From Candidatus Nanoarchaeia archaeon (GTDB lineage Archaea; Nanoarchaeota; Nanoarchaeia; SCGC-AAA011-G17; JAFCDX01), in the NCBI GenBank assembly GCA_028717785.1, contig JAQUND010000002.1, positions 96,926-160,925 on the forward strand: DNA of 64,000 nucleotides, read 5' to 3'. The notes under the pieces are model-generated. The model had not been told where the DNA came from. It saw only the letters and a program-made list of their open reading frames with translations, and did not search any database. This document shows positions 8,356-16,386 of the stretch, piece after piece. Each line of letters opens with the position of its first letter. Position 1 is the first letter of the stretch. Made by a program: the position numbers and the translations under genes.

Positions 8356-10007
8356 TGGGAATATTAAGAGAATCATTAGATTTTGAACGTATTGAATCTC
8401 CTTTAGAAAAAATGAGGATAGGAAAAAAAGAATCCGACTTAATTTTTATAAAAGAACATGAATGGGATCTTTCACTTCCCCATATTTTTAGAGATTTTAC
8501 TATAGAAGAATTAATAAGGAATTTTAATAATATTCCAATATTAGTATTAAAATCTAATACTACTATACCTACATATGTAGCTATTTCAACAAATTATCAT
8601 TCAGATCATAAAAATACTCCAAAAGAAGCAATAGCAGAATTAAAATTAGATCTTTTTGACATTAAAGAATCCTTAACATTTACTCGGGAAGGATCTAATT
8701 TAGAAAAAATAGGAATTGGAAAAACTGCTATTATAAAAGATATTTTAAATCAATTATGTATAGAAAGATTTAATGTTTTCCAAAATTCCCCAACAATTTA
8801 TAAAAAAGAAATACAAAATATTAAATCTATTCCAGAAAATTTAAAAGAACTTAATGAAAAAAATGCAATTCTTTTATCAAGAGAGGATTTTTTAAATTTA
8901 TATAAATCAGATTCTAAATACATACCTTATTTAGATGAAATTTTAGAAAGAATAGCAAATTTTAATCCAAATAAATTTGACTATCATAGAACTTGGACTG
9001 AAGTTTTTTGGGATTTAAATAAAATAGATATGCTTTTTAATTCTCCTAATAACTGGGTTACTGATGAAAATATTCATATTTTAATGGATTACAAAGAAAA
9101 GAAAACTATAGAAAAGATTAAAGAATTAGATCCTAATAAAATTTTTTCTATTTGTAGTCAAAAAAATTGGTATCCTGAATTAATACTTTATGCTATTGAT
9201 CACGGAGCTACTAATTTAAATATAGGATCTAATGAAGCAATAAGAAGAGCTTGTGAAAAGGGGGAATCATTTATAGCTGAAAGATTATTAAAAGATCCTT
9301 CTGTTGATCCTACTCAAAATACTCCTGATGGTAAAAGATATAAACAAGATGAAGCTAATTTTTGTATAAGAAGAGCTGCAAAAAACGGTCATTTAGAAAT
9401 AGTAAAATTATTATTAAAAGATGGCAGAAGTAATCCAGCTTATAGAAATAATTTTGCTCTTTCTGCTGCTATAACTAATAAAGATAAACCTATGATGGAT
9501 CTTTTATTATCTGATAAAAGAGTTAGGGAAGCAGTAAAATATATGCCTAAAACTAAACAAGATGAATTAAGATTTATGAAATTAGTTAAAGAATCTTTAT
9601 TATCATTTGAAAGAAATAAAGATGCTTTTTCTTCTTTGAATATTGGAATGATAGATAAAGTTCAGCGATTTATGGAAAATCTTAAAAATGAATTTCCTGA
9701 ATCTAATTGGAAATGGAAAATAAATTCGAATCTTTCTGTAGATATTTTTTGGCCAGAATTTTATAAAGATAGAAATCCTATTTTTGATATATCAATAGAT
9801 GAATATGGTTTATTACCTTTTTATATAAAATTTAATAAAATAGAAGGGGATTTTGCTTGTAGTTTTACATCTAAGGAATCATTAAAATCTTTCCCAAAAT
9901 TTATAAAAGGTAAATGTGAAATATTTGGGAAAAAAAAGAAAGAATTTAATGAAACTGATATTAGATCTATTTGTAAAATAGAAAAAGATTTAAAAATTTA
10001 TCCATGA
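8355..10007 (+). CDS. Three-module leader-tagged protein with ankyrin repeats (550 aa)
   Basis: Contains three copies of the leader motif. The first (about residues 3-23) precedes a YKGFPIL-type domain. The second (about 103-122) precedes a helical region and ankyrin-like repeats (NGHLEIVKLLLKDGRSNP near residues 345-365). The third begins at Met 408 (base 9576) and precedes an LRR-like tail ending in ICKIEKDLKIYP. It looks like three tagged genes fused in frame; the third still has an ATG where a separate gene would start. Its start overlaps the previous stop by one base (TAATG). Confidence 0.8.
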   Translation: MGILRESLDFERIESPLEKMRIGKKESDLIFIKEHEWDLSLPHIFRDFTIEELIRNFNNIPILVLKSNTTIPTYVAISTNYHSDHKNTPKEAIAELKLDLFDIKESLTFTREGSNLEKIGIGKTAIIKDILNQLCIERFNVFQNSPTIYKKEIQNIKSIPENLKELNEKNAILLSREDFLNLYKSDSKYIPYLDEILERIANFNPNKFDYHRTWTEVFWDLNKIDMLFNSPNNWVTDENIHILMDYKEKKTIEKIKELDPNKIFSICSQKNWYPELILYAIDHGATNLNIGSNEAIRRACEKGESFIAERLLKDPSVDPTQNTPDGKRYKQDEANFCIRRAAKNGHLEIVKLLLKDGRSNPAYRNNFALSAAITNKDKPMMDLLLSDKRVREAVKYMPKTKQDELRFMKLVKESLLSFERNKDAFSSLNIGMIDKVQRFMENLKNEFPESNWKWKINSNLSVDIFWPEFYKDRNPIFDISIDEYGLLPFYIKFNKIEGDFACSFTSKESLKSFPKFIKGKCEIFGKKKKEFNETDIRSICKIEKDLKIYP

Positions 10008-10038
10008 TAAATATAAAAAATAAAAATAGTTAAATACA

Positions 10039-11592
10039 ATGAAAAAAATATTAGTTAATGAATCTCTATTGGAGTTTCAAGCTCAAAATTTAAAAATAGA
10101 TGAAGGCTTATTTGGAAAAGCCCTTGGAGCTATAAAAAAGTTTTTCCAAAAAATAGGAAATTTCTTTTTTTTCATGTTAAATGGATCTCCAATAGTAGAA
10201 TCTATAGCTCCAGTTAATATAGGTATTATGGATAAATCGGGGATGCTTAATAAATCTGCAATCTCTTATGTTCCCTCTTCAGCTGATTTAGAAATTGCTC
10301 CTGAATTGAGTAGTTTAAATGCAAAAGTCTTATTAGATAAAAGAGGAGGAGATGATACTGTAAATGAATGTTTTGTTGATTCAATTAATGAAGCAAAAAT
10401 TGCTCTTGAACATCCAGATAAAAATGTTCCCAATATAGATAAAAAATCTCTTTATCGAAGAATTCGTATAGTAATTGCTAATCCAAATGCAAAACCTCTT
10501 ATGATATGGGGAGCTCCTGGTATTGGAAAAACTGCAATAGTAAAAGCAGTTTTAATTGTTACTAAAAAAGGTAGACTTATAGATATTCAAACTTCTAAAA
10601 TGGCTCCAGATGATTGGGCTTTACCAGCTACTTATAAAATGGGTGAAGAAATTAAAGCTAGAGATATTCCTAAATCCTGGTTACCTGTTTATATTCCTAC
10701 TGGAAATGCTGAACAAGATAAAAAATTAGATGAGATAGCAAATATGGGGGAAGGAGGAGTAATATTCTTAGATGAACTTTCTCGTGCATCTGGATCAGTT
10801 CAAAATACTTGTTTAAAACTTATTGATGAAAGAATAATCGGGGATGCTAAATTAGGATCTAAATGGTCTATTGTATCTGCATCTAATAGAGCTGGGGATG
10901 ATCCTGAAGGTGTTCAAAATTTTTCTACTGCTCTTGGTAATAGATTTTCTCAAGTAAATTATATTCCTGATTTTAAATCATGGAAAGAATGGGCAATTGA
11001 TAAAGTAGATCCACGTATTTTAGATTTCTTAGAATTTAATCAAGAATATTTTTATACATTAGACGATGATCCGGAAAAAAGTATTTTTGCATCTCCTCGT
11101 TCATGGGAAGCTGCTTCTAATAATATTGCTTTATTAATGCAGGATGCTAAAGATCAAGGAACAAATGTAAGTATAAAAGATATTACTGAAGTAGTTGGTT
11201 CTGATGTTGGAATGGATATTGCTACAGAATTTCAAGCTTTCTTACGTCTTCTTGAAACATTTAAAAAAGAAGATATTAAAGAAGTTCTTACTCATCCTGA
11301 TAAAGCTCGTATGCCTAAAAAAGCTGGTTCTGGATATGATCAAGCTGAAGCTAATGCTCTTATTTCACTTGTTTGTACTTCAACCAGAGGAAGAGAATTA
11401 ACCCCTGATGAATTTTCTAAATATGTAGAATATTTAATTAGACTTAATAATCCATCTCTTGCTACAAGAGGTTTAAAATTAATGCTTGAAATTCATCCTT
11501 ATATCCACGATGAATTAGGTGAAGTAGCAGGTAAAGATAAATACAAAGCTGGTGTAGATGCTTTTATTGAAAAATACAAAGAGATTTTTTAA
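10039..11592 (+). CDS. MoxR-family AAA+ ATPase (517 aa)
   Basis: Walker A GAPGIGKT is at residues 158-165 and Walker B VIFLDE ends at 245-246, followed by a sensor-like region (SASNRAGDDPE) typical of MoxR/RavA ATPases. About 130 extra residues precede the AAA core. They begin MKKILVNESLLEFQ, leader-like at the I-L-V-N-E-S step but without the F-x-R-G-x-x-P part. It probably powers the metallopeptidase/VWA protein encoded upstream. In cellular systems such pairs act as chaperones that insert cofactors or remodel complexes. The phage target is unknown. Confidence 0.9.
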   Translation: MKKILVNESLLEFQAQNLKIDEGLFGKALGAIKKFFQKIGNFFFFMLNGSPIVESIAPVNIGIMDKSGMLNKSAISYVPSSADLEIAPELSSLNAKVLLDKRGGDDTVNECFVDSINEAKIALEHPDKNVPNIDKKSLYRRIRIVIANPNAKPLMIWGAPGIGKTAIVKAVLIVTKKGRLIDIQTSKMAPDDWALPATYKMGEEIKARDIPKSWLPVYIPTGNAEQDKKLDEIANMGEGGVIFLDELSRASGSVQNTCLKLIDERIIGDAKLGSKWSIVSASNRAGDDPEGVQNFSTALGNRFSQVNYIPDFKSWKEWAIDKVDPRILDFLEFNQEYFYTLDDDPEKSIFASPRSWEAASNNIALLMQDAKDQGTNVSIKDITEVVGSDVGMDIATEFQAFLRLLETFKKEDIKEVLTHPDKARMPKKAGSGYDQAEANALISLVCTSTRGRELTPDEFSKYVEYLIRLNNPSLATRGLKLMLEIHPYIHDELGEVAGKDKYKAGVDAFIEKYKEIF

Positions 11593-11597
11593 ATAAT

Positions 11598-12047
11598 ATG
11601 AAACTTGTTAGAGAGAATATATTTGAATTTCAGAGGGGTGCAGATCCCTCTGAAATTTTAGAATTAGGCCGTCTTCAAAAAACAATAGATTGGTTAAAAC
11701 CATATTTATTTAGATCCTCATATTCTATTAATCAAGATTGGACAATTGATATTAAAAAAGATTTTATTGTAACTAATTCTATGCCTAATTTAGAGGAATT
11801 TCCTGAATTTATTCAATTTAACATATGTTACGGAAGTTTTATCAATAGAAGTCATCAATTTATTTCAATGATAGGATGTCCTAAAATAGTTTATGGTGAT
11901 TTTTTAGTAGATGGAAATAAATTGCAAGTTCTTACAGGATGTCCAAAACAAGTAAATGGGGATTTTTATATACAAGATAATGATACTAAATTTACTGAAA
12001 ATGAAGTACGCAAAATCTGTCAAATAAAAGGAAAATTAAAAGTATGA
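11598..12047 (+). CDS. Leader-tagged LRR-like protein (149 aa)
   Basis: Leader MKLVRENIFEFQRGADPSEI then LELG, a slightly degenerate copy with one extra residue. The body has LEEFPEFIQFNICYGSF, then SMIGCPKIVYGDFLVDGNK, then VLTGCPKQVNGDFYIQDND, showing the 21-residue LRR-like period. It ends KICQIKGKLKV, like the other LRR-like members. The stop overlaps the next start by ATGA. Confidence 0.75.
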   Translation: MKLVRENIFEFQRGADPSEILELGRLQKTIDWLKPYLFRSSYSINQDWTIDIKKDFIVTNSMPNLEEFPEFIQFNICYGSFINRSHQFISMIGCPKIVYGDFLVDGNKLQVLTGCPKQVNGDFYIQDNDTKFTENEVRKICQIKGKLKV

Positions 12048-12529
12048 AACTTGTTAAAGAATCGTTAAAGTTTGAAAGAGGTCAAGATCCGATGGATGCT
12101 TTAAATATAGGGGATCCTAGAATTCGAGAAATACATAAAAATTATCAAAATATAAAATCTATCATTGAAACTGGGGTAGCTGAAGAATTAATGTTTGGAG
12201 AATTCAGACATAAAATAGATAAATTAAAAGAAATTATGGATTATGTGGTAATAAATCATATAAGAAATAAATTTAAAATTGATGCTAAATTTGAAACTGA
12301 ATCAAATAAATTTGGTTCAGGTAGTAATTTATTTGCTATAGCATATATAGGTCCTTATAAATATGAATTTAGAAAAAATGGAGTAGGATCTACTTATTGG
12401 ACAGAAATTAAAGGACTAAATTTACCAGAAAGCCCTGAAAAAAAAGCTTATCTTAAACTAACTTCACAATCTACATCTTTAAAAAGTTTTGATTCTAAAC
12501 TATCAAATTTATTAAAAAAATATTATTAA
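12044..12529 (+). CDS. Leader-tagged protein of unknown function (161 aa)
   Basis: Leader MKLVKESLKFERGQDPMDAL then NIG. The remainder is a helical segment (residues 25-80) followed by a beta-rich region (AIAYIGPYKYEFRKNGVGS) and a short helical tail. No family recognised. Confidence 0.72.
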   Translation: MKLVKESLKFERGQDPMDALNIGDPRIREIHKNYQNIKSIIETGVAEELMFGEFRHKIDKLKEIMDYVVINHIRNKFKIDAKFETESNKFGSGSNLFAIAYIGPYKYEFRKNGVGSTYWTEIKGLNLPESPEKKAYLKLTSQSTSLKSFDSKLSNLLKKYY

Positions 12530-13465
12530 ATGATTGTAAAAGAATCATTAAATTTTGAAAGAGGAATAGATCCTAAAGAATCCATGAATATTGGATTAGA
12601 ACAAACTATTTCCCAATTTATGTATGAAAATAATTATAAGGATCCTTTTCAATGGATTTCATATCTTACAGGAGCATGGGAAGATGTTGAAGATTTAGAT
12701 AAGGAAACTCGTATAAAATGGGTAAATTTTCTATTATCTAAATCTCGAAAATATATTGGAAAAATTTCATTAGATGAATTTGATTACAATGTTATGAAAG
12801 AATTAGGTATTCATTGGATACCATATGTTCCAATAGCAGATGATGAATTTAAATATATTCAAAAAGATGAAAAATATTATTTATTATTTGATAGTTGGGA
12901 AAATTTTAGCTATTATTTTGAAGAAGATCCAAAAGTTAATAAAGAATTTGTAACAAAAGTTTTAGAAGGAGATGCATTTGAATTTTTTACATATGATAAT
13001 GATTATTATAAAAATATAAAATCATTTATATGGTTTCTAAAGAAAATGGATATTTCAGCTTTTCAAAAAATAAAAGAAAAAGCAATAGAATTAGGAGCAA
13101 ATTCAGATAATTTGAATTCCATTGAAAATATGTTTATAGAAATAGATAATAATGAAAATTTATCAGAATTAAAAACTATTATTTTATATTCTATTGCAGA
13201 TGCTCAATCTTCTGTTGATGAATCTGAAGCATTTAATATTTTAAAAAAACTCATAAAAAAACATTATGAAATAGGAGATAAAGAAGAATATTATGAAAAA
13301 ATTAAAGTTCCTATTTCATTTGATGGTCTTGAAAAATTTTCATATACAGTAGCTACTGGAGAAGAAAAAATTATTTTATATTTACCTAGAGAAATTAGTG
13401 GAGATATTGATGCAGAAACTCTTAATGATTCTATTTATAATCAATTAGAAAAATTATCGGATTAA
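12530..13465 (+). CDS. Leader-tagged acidic protein (311 aa)
   Basis: Leader MIVKESLNFERGIDPKESMN then IG. The body is long, acidic and aromatic-rich (DDEFKYIQKDEKYYLLFDSW), followed by a helical half and a C-terminal beta segment (EEKIILYLPREISGDI). It is the longest single-tag protein in this run. No known domain recognised. It is the last gene of the tightly packed tagged run that begins at 11598. Confidence 0.72.
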   Translation: MIVKESLNFERGIDPKESMNIGLEQTISQFMYENNYKDPFQWISYLTGAWEDVEDLDKETRIKWVNFLLSKSRKYIGKISLDEFDYNVMKELGIHWIPYVPIADDEFKYIQKDEKYYLLFDSWENFSYYFEEDPKVNKEFVTKVLEGDAFEFFTYDNDYYKNIKSFIWFLKKMDISAFQKIKEKAIELGANSDNLNSIENMFIEIDNNENLSELKTIILYSIADAQSSVDESEAFNILKKLIKKHYEIGDKEEYYEKIKVPISFDGLEKFSYTVATGEEKIILYLPREISGDIDAETLNDSIYNQLEKLSD

Positions 13466-13520
13466 AAACTTTTAATAATATTTTAGTATTAATATAAATT
13501 TACCTTAAATATTTTAAATT

Positions 13521-13763
13521 ATGAACATTACATTCAATGAATTAAGAAAAATTAAGGACAATTTACCTTCGGGCAGTATAGGACAAATTGCTAAGATTCT
13601 AAATATTTCTGAAGATACCGTACGTAATTATTTTGGAGGAGAACATTATAAAACTGGAGAATGTGTTGGTATTCACTTTGAGCAAGGACCAGAAGGAGGT
13701 ATAGTTTCTTTAGATAATACAGAAGTTTTAAATTTAGCTTTGAAAATGATAAATTCTAATTAA
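13521..13763 (+). CDS. Small helix-turn-helix DNA-binding protein (80 aa)
   Basis: Residues 17-38 read SIGQIAKILNISEDTVRNYF, a clear helix-turn-helix in which the recognition helix is SEDTVRNYF. The tail (GIHFEQGPEGGIVSLDNTEV) matches a small family common in Bacteroidota and their phages. It probably acts as a transcriptional regulator or chromosome-associated factor. It follows a 55-base non-coding gap containing an imperfect TATAAATT box near 13493. Confidence 0.8.
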   Translation: MNITFNELRKIKDNLPSGSIGQIAKILNISEDTVRNYFGGEHYKTGECVGIHFEQGPEGGIVSLDNTEVLNLALKMINSN

Positions 13764-13764
13764 T

Positions 13765-13956
13765 ATGGAAAAATATACAATAGAACAGATTGAACAATGG
13801 AAATTGAAAGCTGAAAAATGGGATAAATTAGATGAACAAATTTCAAAATGTTATTGCAATAAAAACGGAGAATATGATGAGGATAATCCGGAATCTGAAG
13901 GAGCCGATTTATTAACTATTGGAGAAATAGCTGCATCTTCATTTGGATGGATTTAG
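13765..13956 (+). CDS. Small acidic protein (63 aa)
   Basis: Unrecognised. The N-terminal amphipathic helix (YTIEQIEQWKLKAEKWDKLD) is followed by an acidic segment with two cysteines (KCYC). It starts 2 bases after the HTH gene, so it is co-transcribed with it and may work with it. Confidence 0.6.
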   Translation: MEKYTIEQIEQWKLKAEKWDKLDEQISKCYCNKNGEYDEDNPESEGADLLTIGEIAASSFGWI

Positions 13957-14012
13957 TTCTATAAGTTATTATATATAGAAATATATAATAAAAGAAAATG
14001 AATTAATAAAAA

Positions 14013-14633
14013 ATGAAAAAAAATTTTTTAAGTTTATCTGATTATTTAAAAGAATCTTCTGAAGAAAAATCCGTAAATAACCAAATCAAAAAAATTTTAA
14101 ATTTTCCTCGAGTTGCTCAAGGATTTACTTATGATTGTGGAGCTGCAGCTTTTCAATTAGTTCTTACTTATTATGGAGTTTATGAAAGAGAAACAGAGTT
14201 TATGAAAATTTTGAAAACCGTCCCTGTTGAAAAATTTAATAACGGAACAAAATTATCAGCAATTAAAAAAGGAGCAGAATTTTATGGATTTGAATGCGAA
14301 ATAAAAAGAAATATGACTGATAAGGATCTTATCAAATATATTGATAAAGATATACCTATTATTGTATTACTTCAAGCATGGAGGTTAAAAGAAGATGAAG
14401 AATGGACTGAATCATATAATAATGGTCATTATGTAGTTGCTATTGGTTACACAAAGGATAAGATAATTTTTGAAGATCCTTATTCTTTTACAAGAAATTA
14501 TCTTACATTTTCAGAATTAAAACAGAGATGGCATGCTGTAAATGATAATAGTAAACCCGATCCTATAAGTGTAGGAGTTATTATTTATGGATATCCTACT
14601 TTTGATGAATTTTTAATTACACACATGGAATAA
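14013..14633 (+). CDS. C39-like cysteine protease (206 aa)
   Basis: The papain-like C39 core is visible: YDCGAAAF with the nucleophile at Cys 42, NNGHYVV with His 139, and EDPYSF with Asp 155. This gives the Cys-His-Asp triad of bacteriocin-processing and C39-like peptidases. There is no ABC transporter attached. The first residues (NFLSLSDYLKESSEE) carry a leader-like Y-L-K-E-S step, so the enzyme could be packaged and act after injection, or act in processing. Upstream is an AT-rich stretch (ATATATAATAAAAG, about 13981) resembling the late promoter motif. Confidence 0.85.
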   Translation: MKKNFLSLSDYLKESSEEKSVNNQIKKILNFPRVAQGFTYDCGAAAFQLVLTYYGVYERETEFMKILKTVPVEKFNNGTKLSAIKKGAEFYGFECEIKRNMTDKDLIKYIDKDIPIIVLLQAWRLKEDEEWTESYNNGHYVVAIGYTKDKIIFEDPYSFTRNYLTFSELKQRWHAVNDNSKPDPISVGVIIYGYPTFDEFLITHME

Positions 14634-14646
14634 AAAAATAATTTAT

Positions 14647-15207
14647 ATGGAATTAGGAGAATTGTCCGATGAAGGAGATGATTTTAATATAAAACAATTA
14701 TTATTTAAAGATTTTGATTTTTTCAAAAATGATATTTTAGATTTAGAAACAGAATGTTTTGTCCCCAAATTAAGAGATGATGAAAAAGGTTTAAGAGATG
14801 CGCTAAAAATGAAAAGCGCATTATGTTTTGCTATTTATGATAAAGGAAAAATGATAGCAGTTTATTATTTAACTTCTTTAGATGATTTAAATAAGCAATT
14901 TTTCGATACCTATCTTCTTGGATGTTGGGATCCAAATACATATAAAGATTATGGAAAAAATAATAGCTATTATATTCATATAGTTGCAGTTTCTCCAAAA
15001 TATCAAGGAAAAGGAATTGGTAAAAAAATGAATAATTTTATTTTAAATTATCTTAAACAAATGAATATTAAAAATGTTTTAATTCATGCTCATGAAGGTT
15101 CAATGTTAAATATAATAAAAAAATCTGGCGGTATAAATATCGAAAAAATAGAAAATATTGTTGATACCCATCAAAACTATTTTCTATGTGAAATGATTCT
15201 TAATTAA
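14647..15207 (+). CDS. GNAT-family N-acetyltransferase (186 aa)
   Basis: The acetyl-CoA binding motif VSPKYQGKGIGKKMNNFIL (about residues 117-135) has the Q/R-x-x-G-x-G/A signature of GNAT enzymes, preceded by a beta strand (YYIHIVAV) and followed by VLIHAHEGS. The substrate cannot be predicted. It follows the protease gene by 13 bases and ends the unit before the baseplate promoter. Confidence 0.85.
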   Translation: MELGELSDEGDDFNIKQLLFKDFDFFKNDILDLETECFVPKLRDDEKGLRDALKMKSALCFAIYDKGKMIAVYYLTSLDDLNKQFFDTYLLGCWDPNTYKDYGKNNSYYIHIVAVSPKYQGKGIGKKMNNFILNYLKQMNIKNVLIHAHEGSMLNIIKKSGGINIEKIENIVDTHQNYFLCEMILN

Positions 15208-15285
15208 AGCTCTTTACTTTTTACTTAATAATTTTATAGGATTATTGTTATCAGTTTTATTTCATCTTTCTTTAATACAAAGATA

Positions 15286-15293
15286 TATAAATA
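15286..15293 (+). promoter_or_regulatory. T4-like late promoter box TATAAATA before baseplate genes
   Basis: AGATATATAAATAAAAC in the 97-base gap before the gp25-like gene contains an exact TATAAATA, the core of T4-type late promoters, 12 bases before the ATG at 15305. The same extended motif recurs before other genes of the window. Confidence 0.6.
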
Positions 15294-15304
15294 AAACTGA
15301 ATAG

Positions 15305-15667
15305 ATGATACAAGATCTTTATATTAGAAGTCCTCAAGATCCAAATTATAAATATGGAGTTTATTCTCATTCTGATCCTATCGAGAGTATAATTGCAAAA
15401 ATTCGTATGATTTTAGGAACTACTCAAGGACAAGTTCTCGGAGATTTACAATTTGGGGTAGGAGTAGAAGATCTTATATTTGAAACTCGTATTAATAAAA
15501 TAGAGTTAGAAGAAAAAATTTCAAAACAAATTTCCCAATATATTTCTGAAGCTTCACAATATAAAATATCTCCATCAGTATCTTTTGGAAAAGCTGATGG
15601 CTATGATTATTGTGTTATAGATATTTATATTAATGATCAGAGAACTATAGGGGTATTAGTTAAATAA
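15305..15667 (+). CDS. gp25-like baseplate wedge protein (120 aa)
   Basis: Matches the gp25/W family in length and pattern: an N-terminal DPIESIIAKIRMILGT, then GQVLGDLQFGVGVEDLIFET, a helix (EEKISKQISQYIS) and a beta finish. In contractile tails this protein sits in the inner baseplate wedge and starts sheath assembly. It heads the baseplate operon, behind a TATAAATA box, with the gp6-like gene two genes later. Confidence 0.88.
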   Translation: MIQDLYIRSPQDPNYKYGVYSHSDPIESIIAKIRMILGTTQGQVLGDLQFGVGVEDLIFETRINKIELEEKISKQISQYISEASQYKISPSVSFGKADGYDYCVIDIYINDQRTIGVLVK

Positions 15668-16371
15668 TGGGGATAGTTAGAGAACATATTAATTTTGAAA
15701 GAGGGGTAGATCCTAAAAAAATTCTTGGGATTGGAATTTTTAGTAATAAAGATTTTGCAAATTATGAAGAAGCTGGATTATATATAATTAAGTATTTAAA
15801 AATAATATTAGGTAAAAAATCTGTTCCAAAAAATATTATTAAAACAAATGATGAAACTTGGTTTTTAGATGAATATTATTTCAAACTTCAAGAATATATT
15901 GATAATTATTTAATAAATTTTTCTGAAAATGATAGAGAAATGACAATGAGATTTATTCACGATTATTTAGAAGATGCAGGATATTCAAAAGGAATAATTA
16001 AAGAAAATTTAAAATTAGATTTCGAAAGAGATTTAAAAAATCCTTTAGATACTTTAAATATTGGTAAAATATGGGAACGAAAAAATAAAGAAGTTATTAT
16101 AGGAATGAAAGAGATTGCTAACAAATATAATAAAGCTCTTGAATTTTTAAAAAAAGGAGAAAATAAAATTGTATGTATTTCAACTTCTAATGAATTAAAT
16201 ACAAAATTTGTACATATTTTCATGCATTGGGTAAATTATAATTTTACAAATAAACATTTTGAAGTAGGATTAACTTATCATAAAGGAATTTCTTTTTCAA
16301 ATATAGGAATATATGAAACTGTAGAAGAAGGATTAAAAGAAGTAGATTTATATATAAAAAAATATGGATAA
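15667..16371 (+). CDS. Two-module leader-tagged protein inside the baseplate operon (234 aa)
   Basis: The first leader, IVREHINFERGVDPKKIL then GIG, is at the N-terminus. The second, IIKENLKLDFERDLKNPLDT, starts near residue 115. The first module (EAGLYIIKYLKIILGKK, then EYYFKLQEYIDNYL) is related to the first module of the tagged protein ending at 25956. It overlaps the gp25-like stop by one base (TAATG), so a tagged gene has been inserted without breaking the operon. Confidence 0.75.
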   Translation: MGIVREHINFERGVDPKKILGIGIFSNKDFANYEEAGLYIIKYLKIILGKKSVPKNIIKTNDETWFLDEYYFKLQEYIDNYLINFSENDREMTMRFIHDYLEDAGYSKGIIKENLKLDFERDLKNPLDTLNIGKIWERKNKEVIIGMKEIANKYNKALEFLKKGENKIVCISTSNELNTKFVHIFMHWVNYNFTNKHFEVGLTYHKGISFSNIGIYETVEEGLKEVDLYIKKYG

Positions 16372-16386
16372 AATAAAAAATAAAAT

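Noticed and set aside
11195..11401. Plus-strand frame inside the MoxR gene
   Set aside because: Out-of-frame shadow of a gene with clear AAA+ motifs; Leu-rich product typical of shadows.
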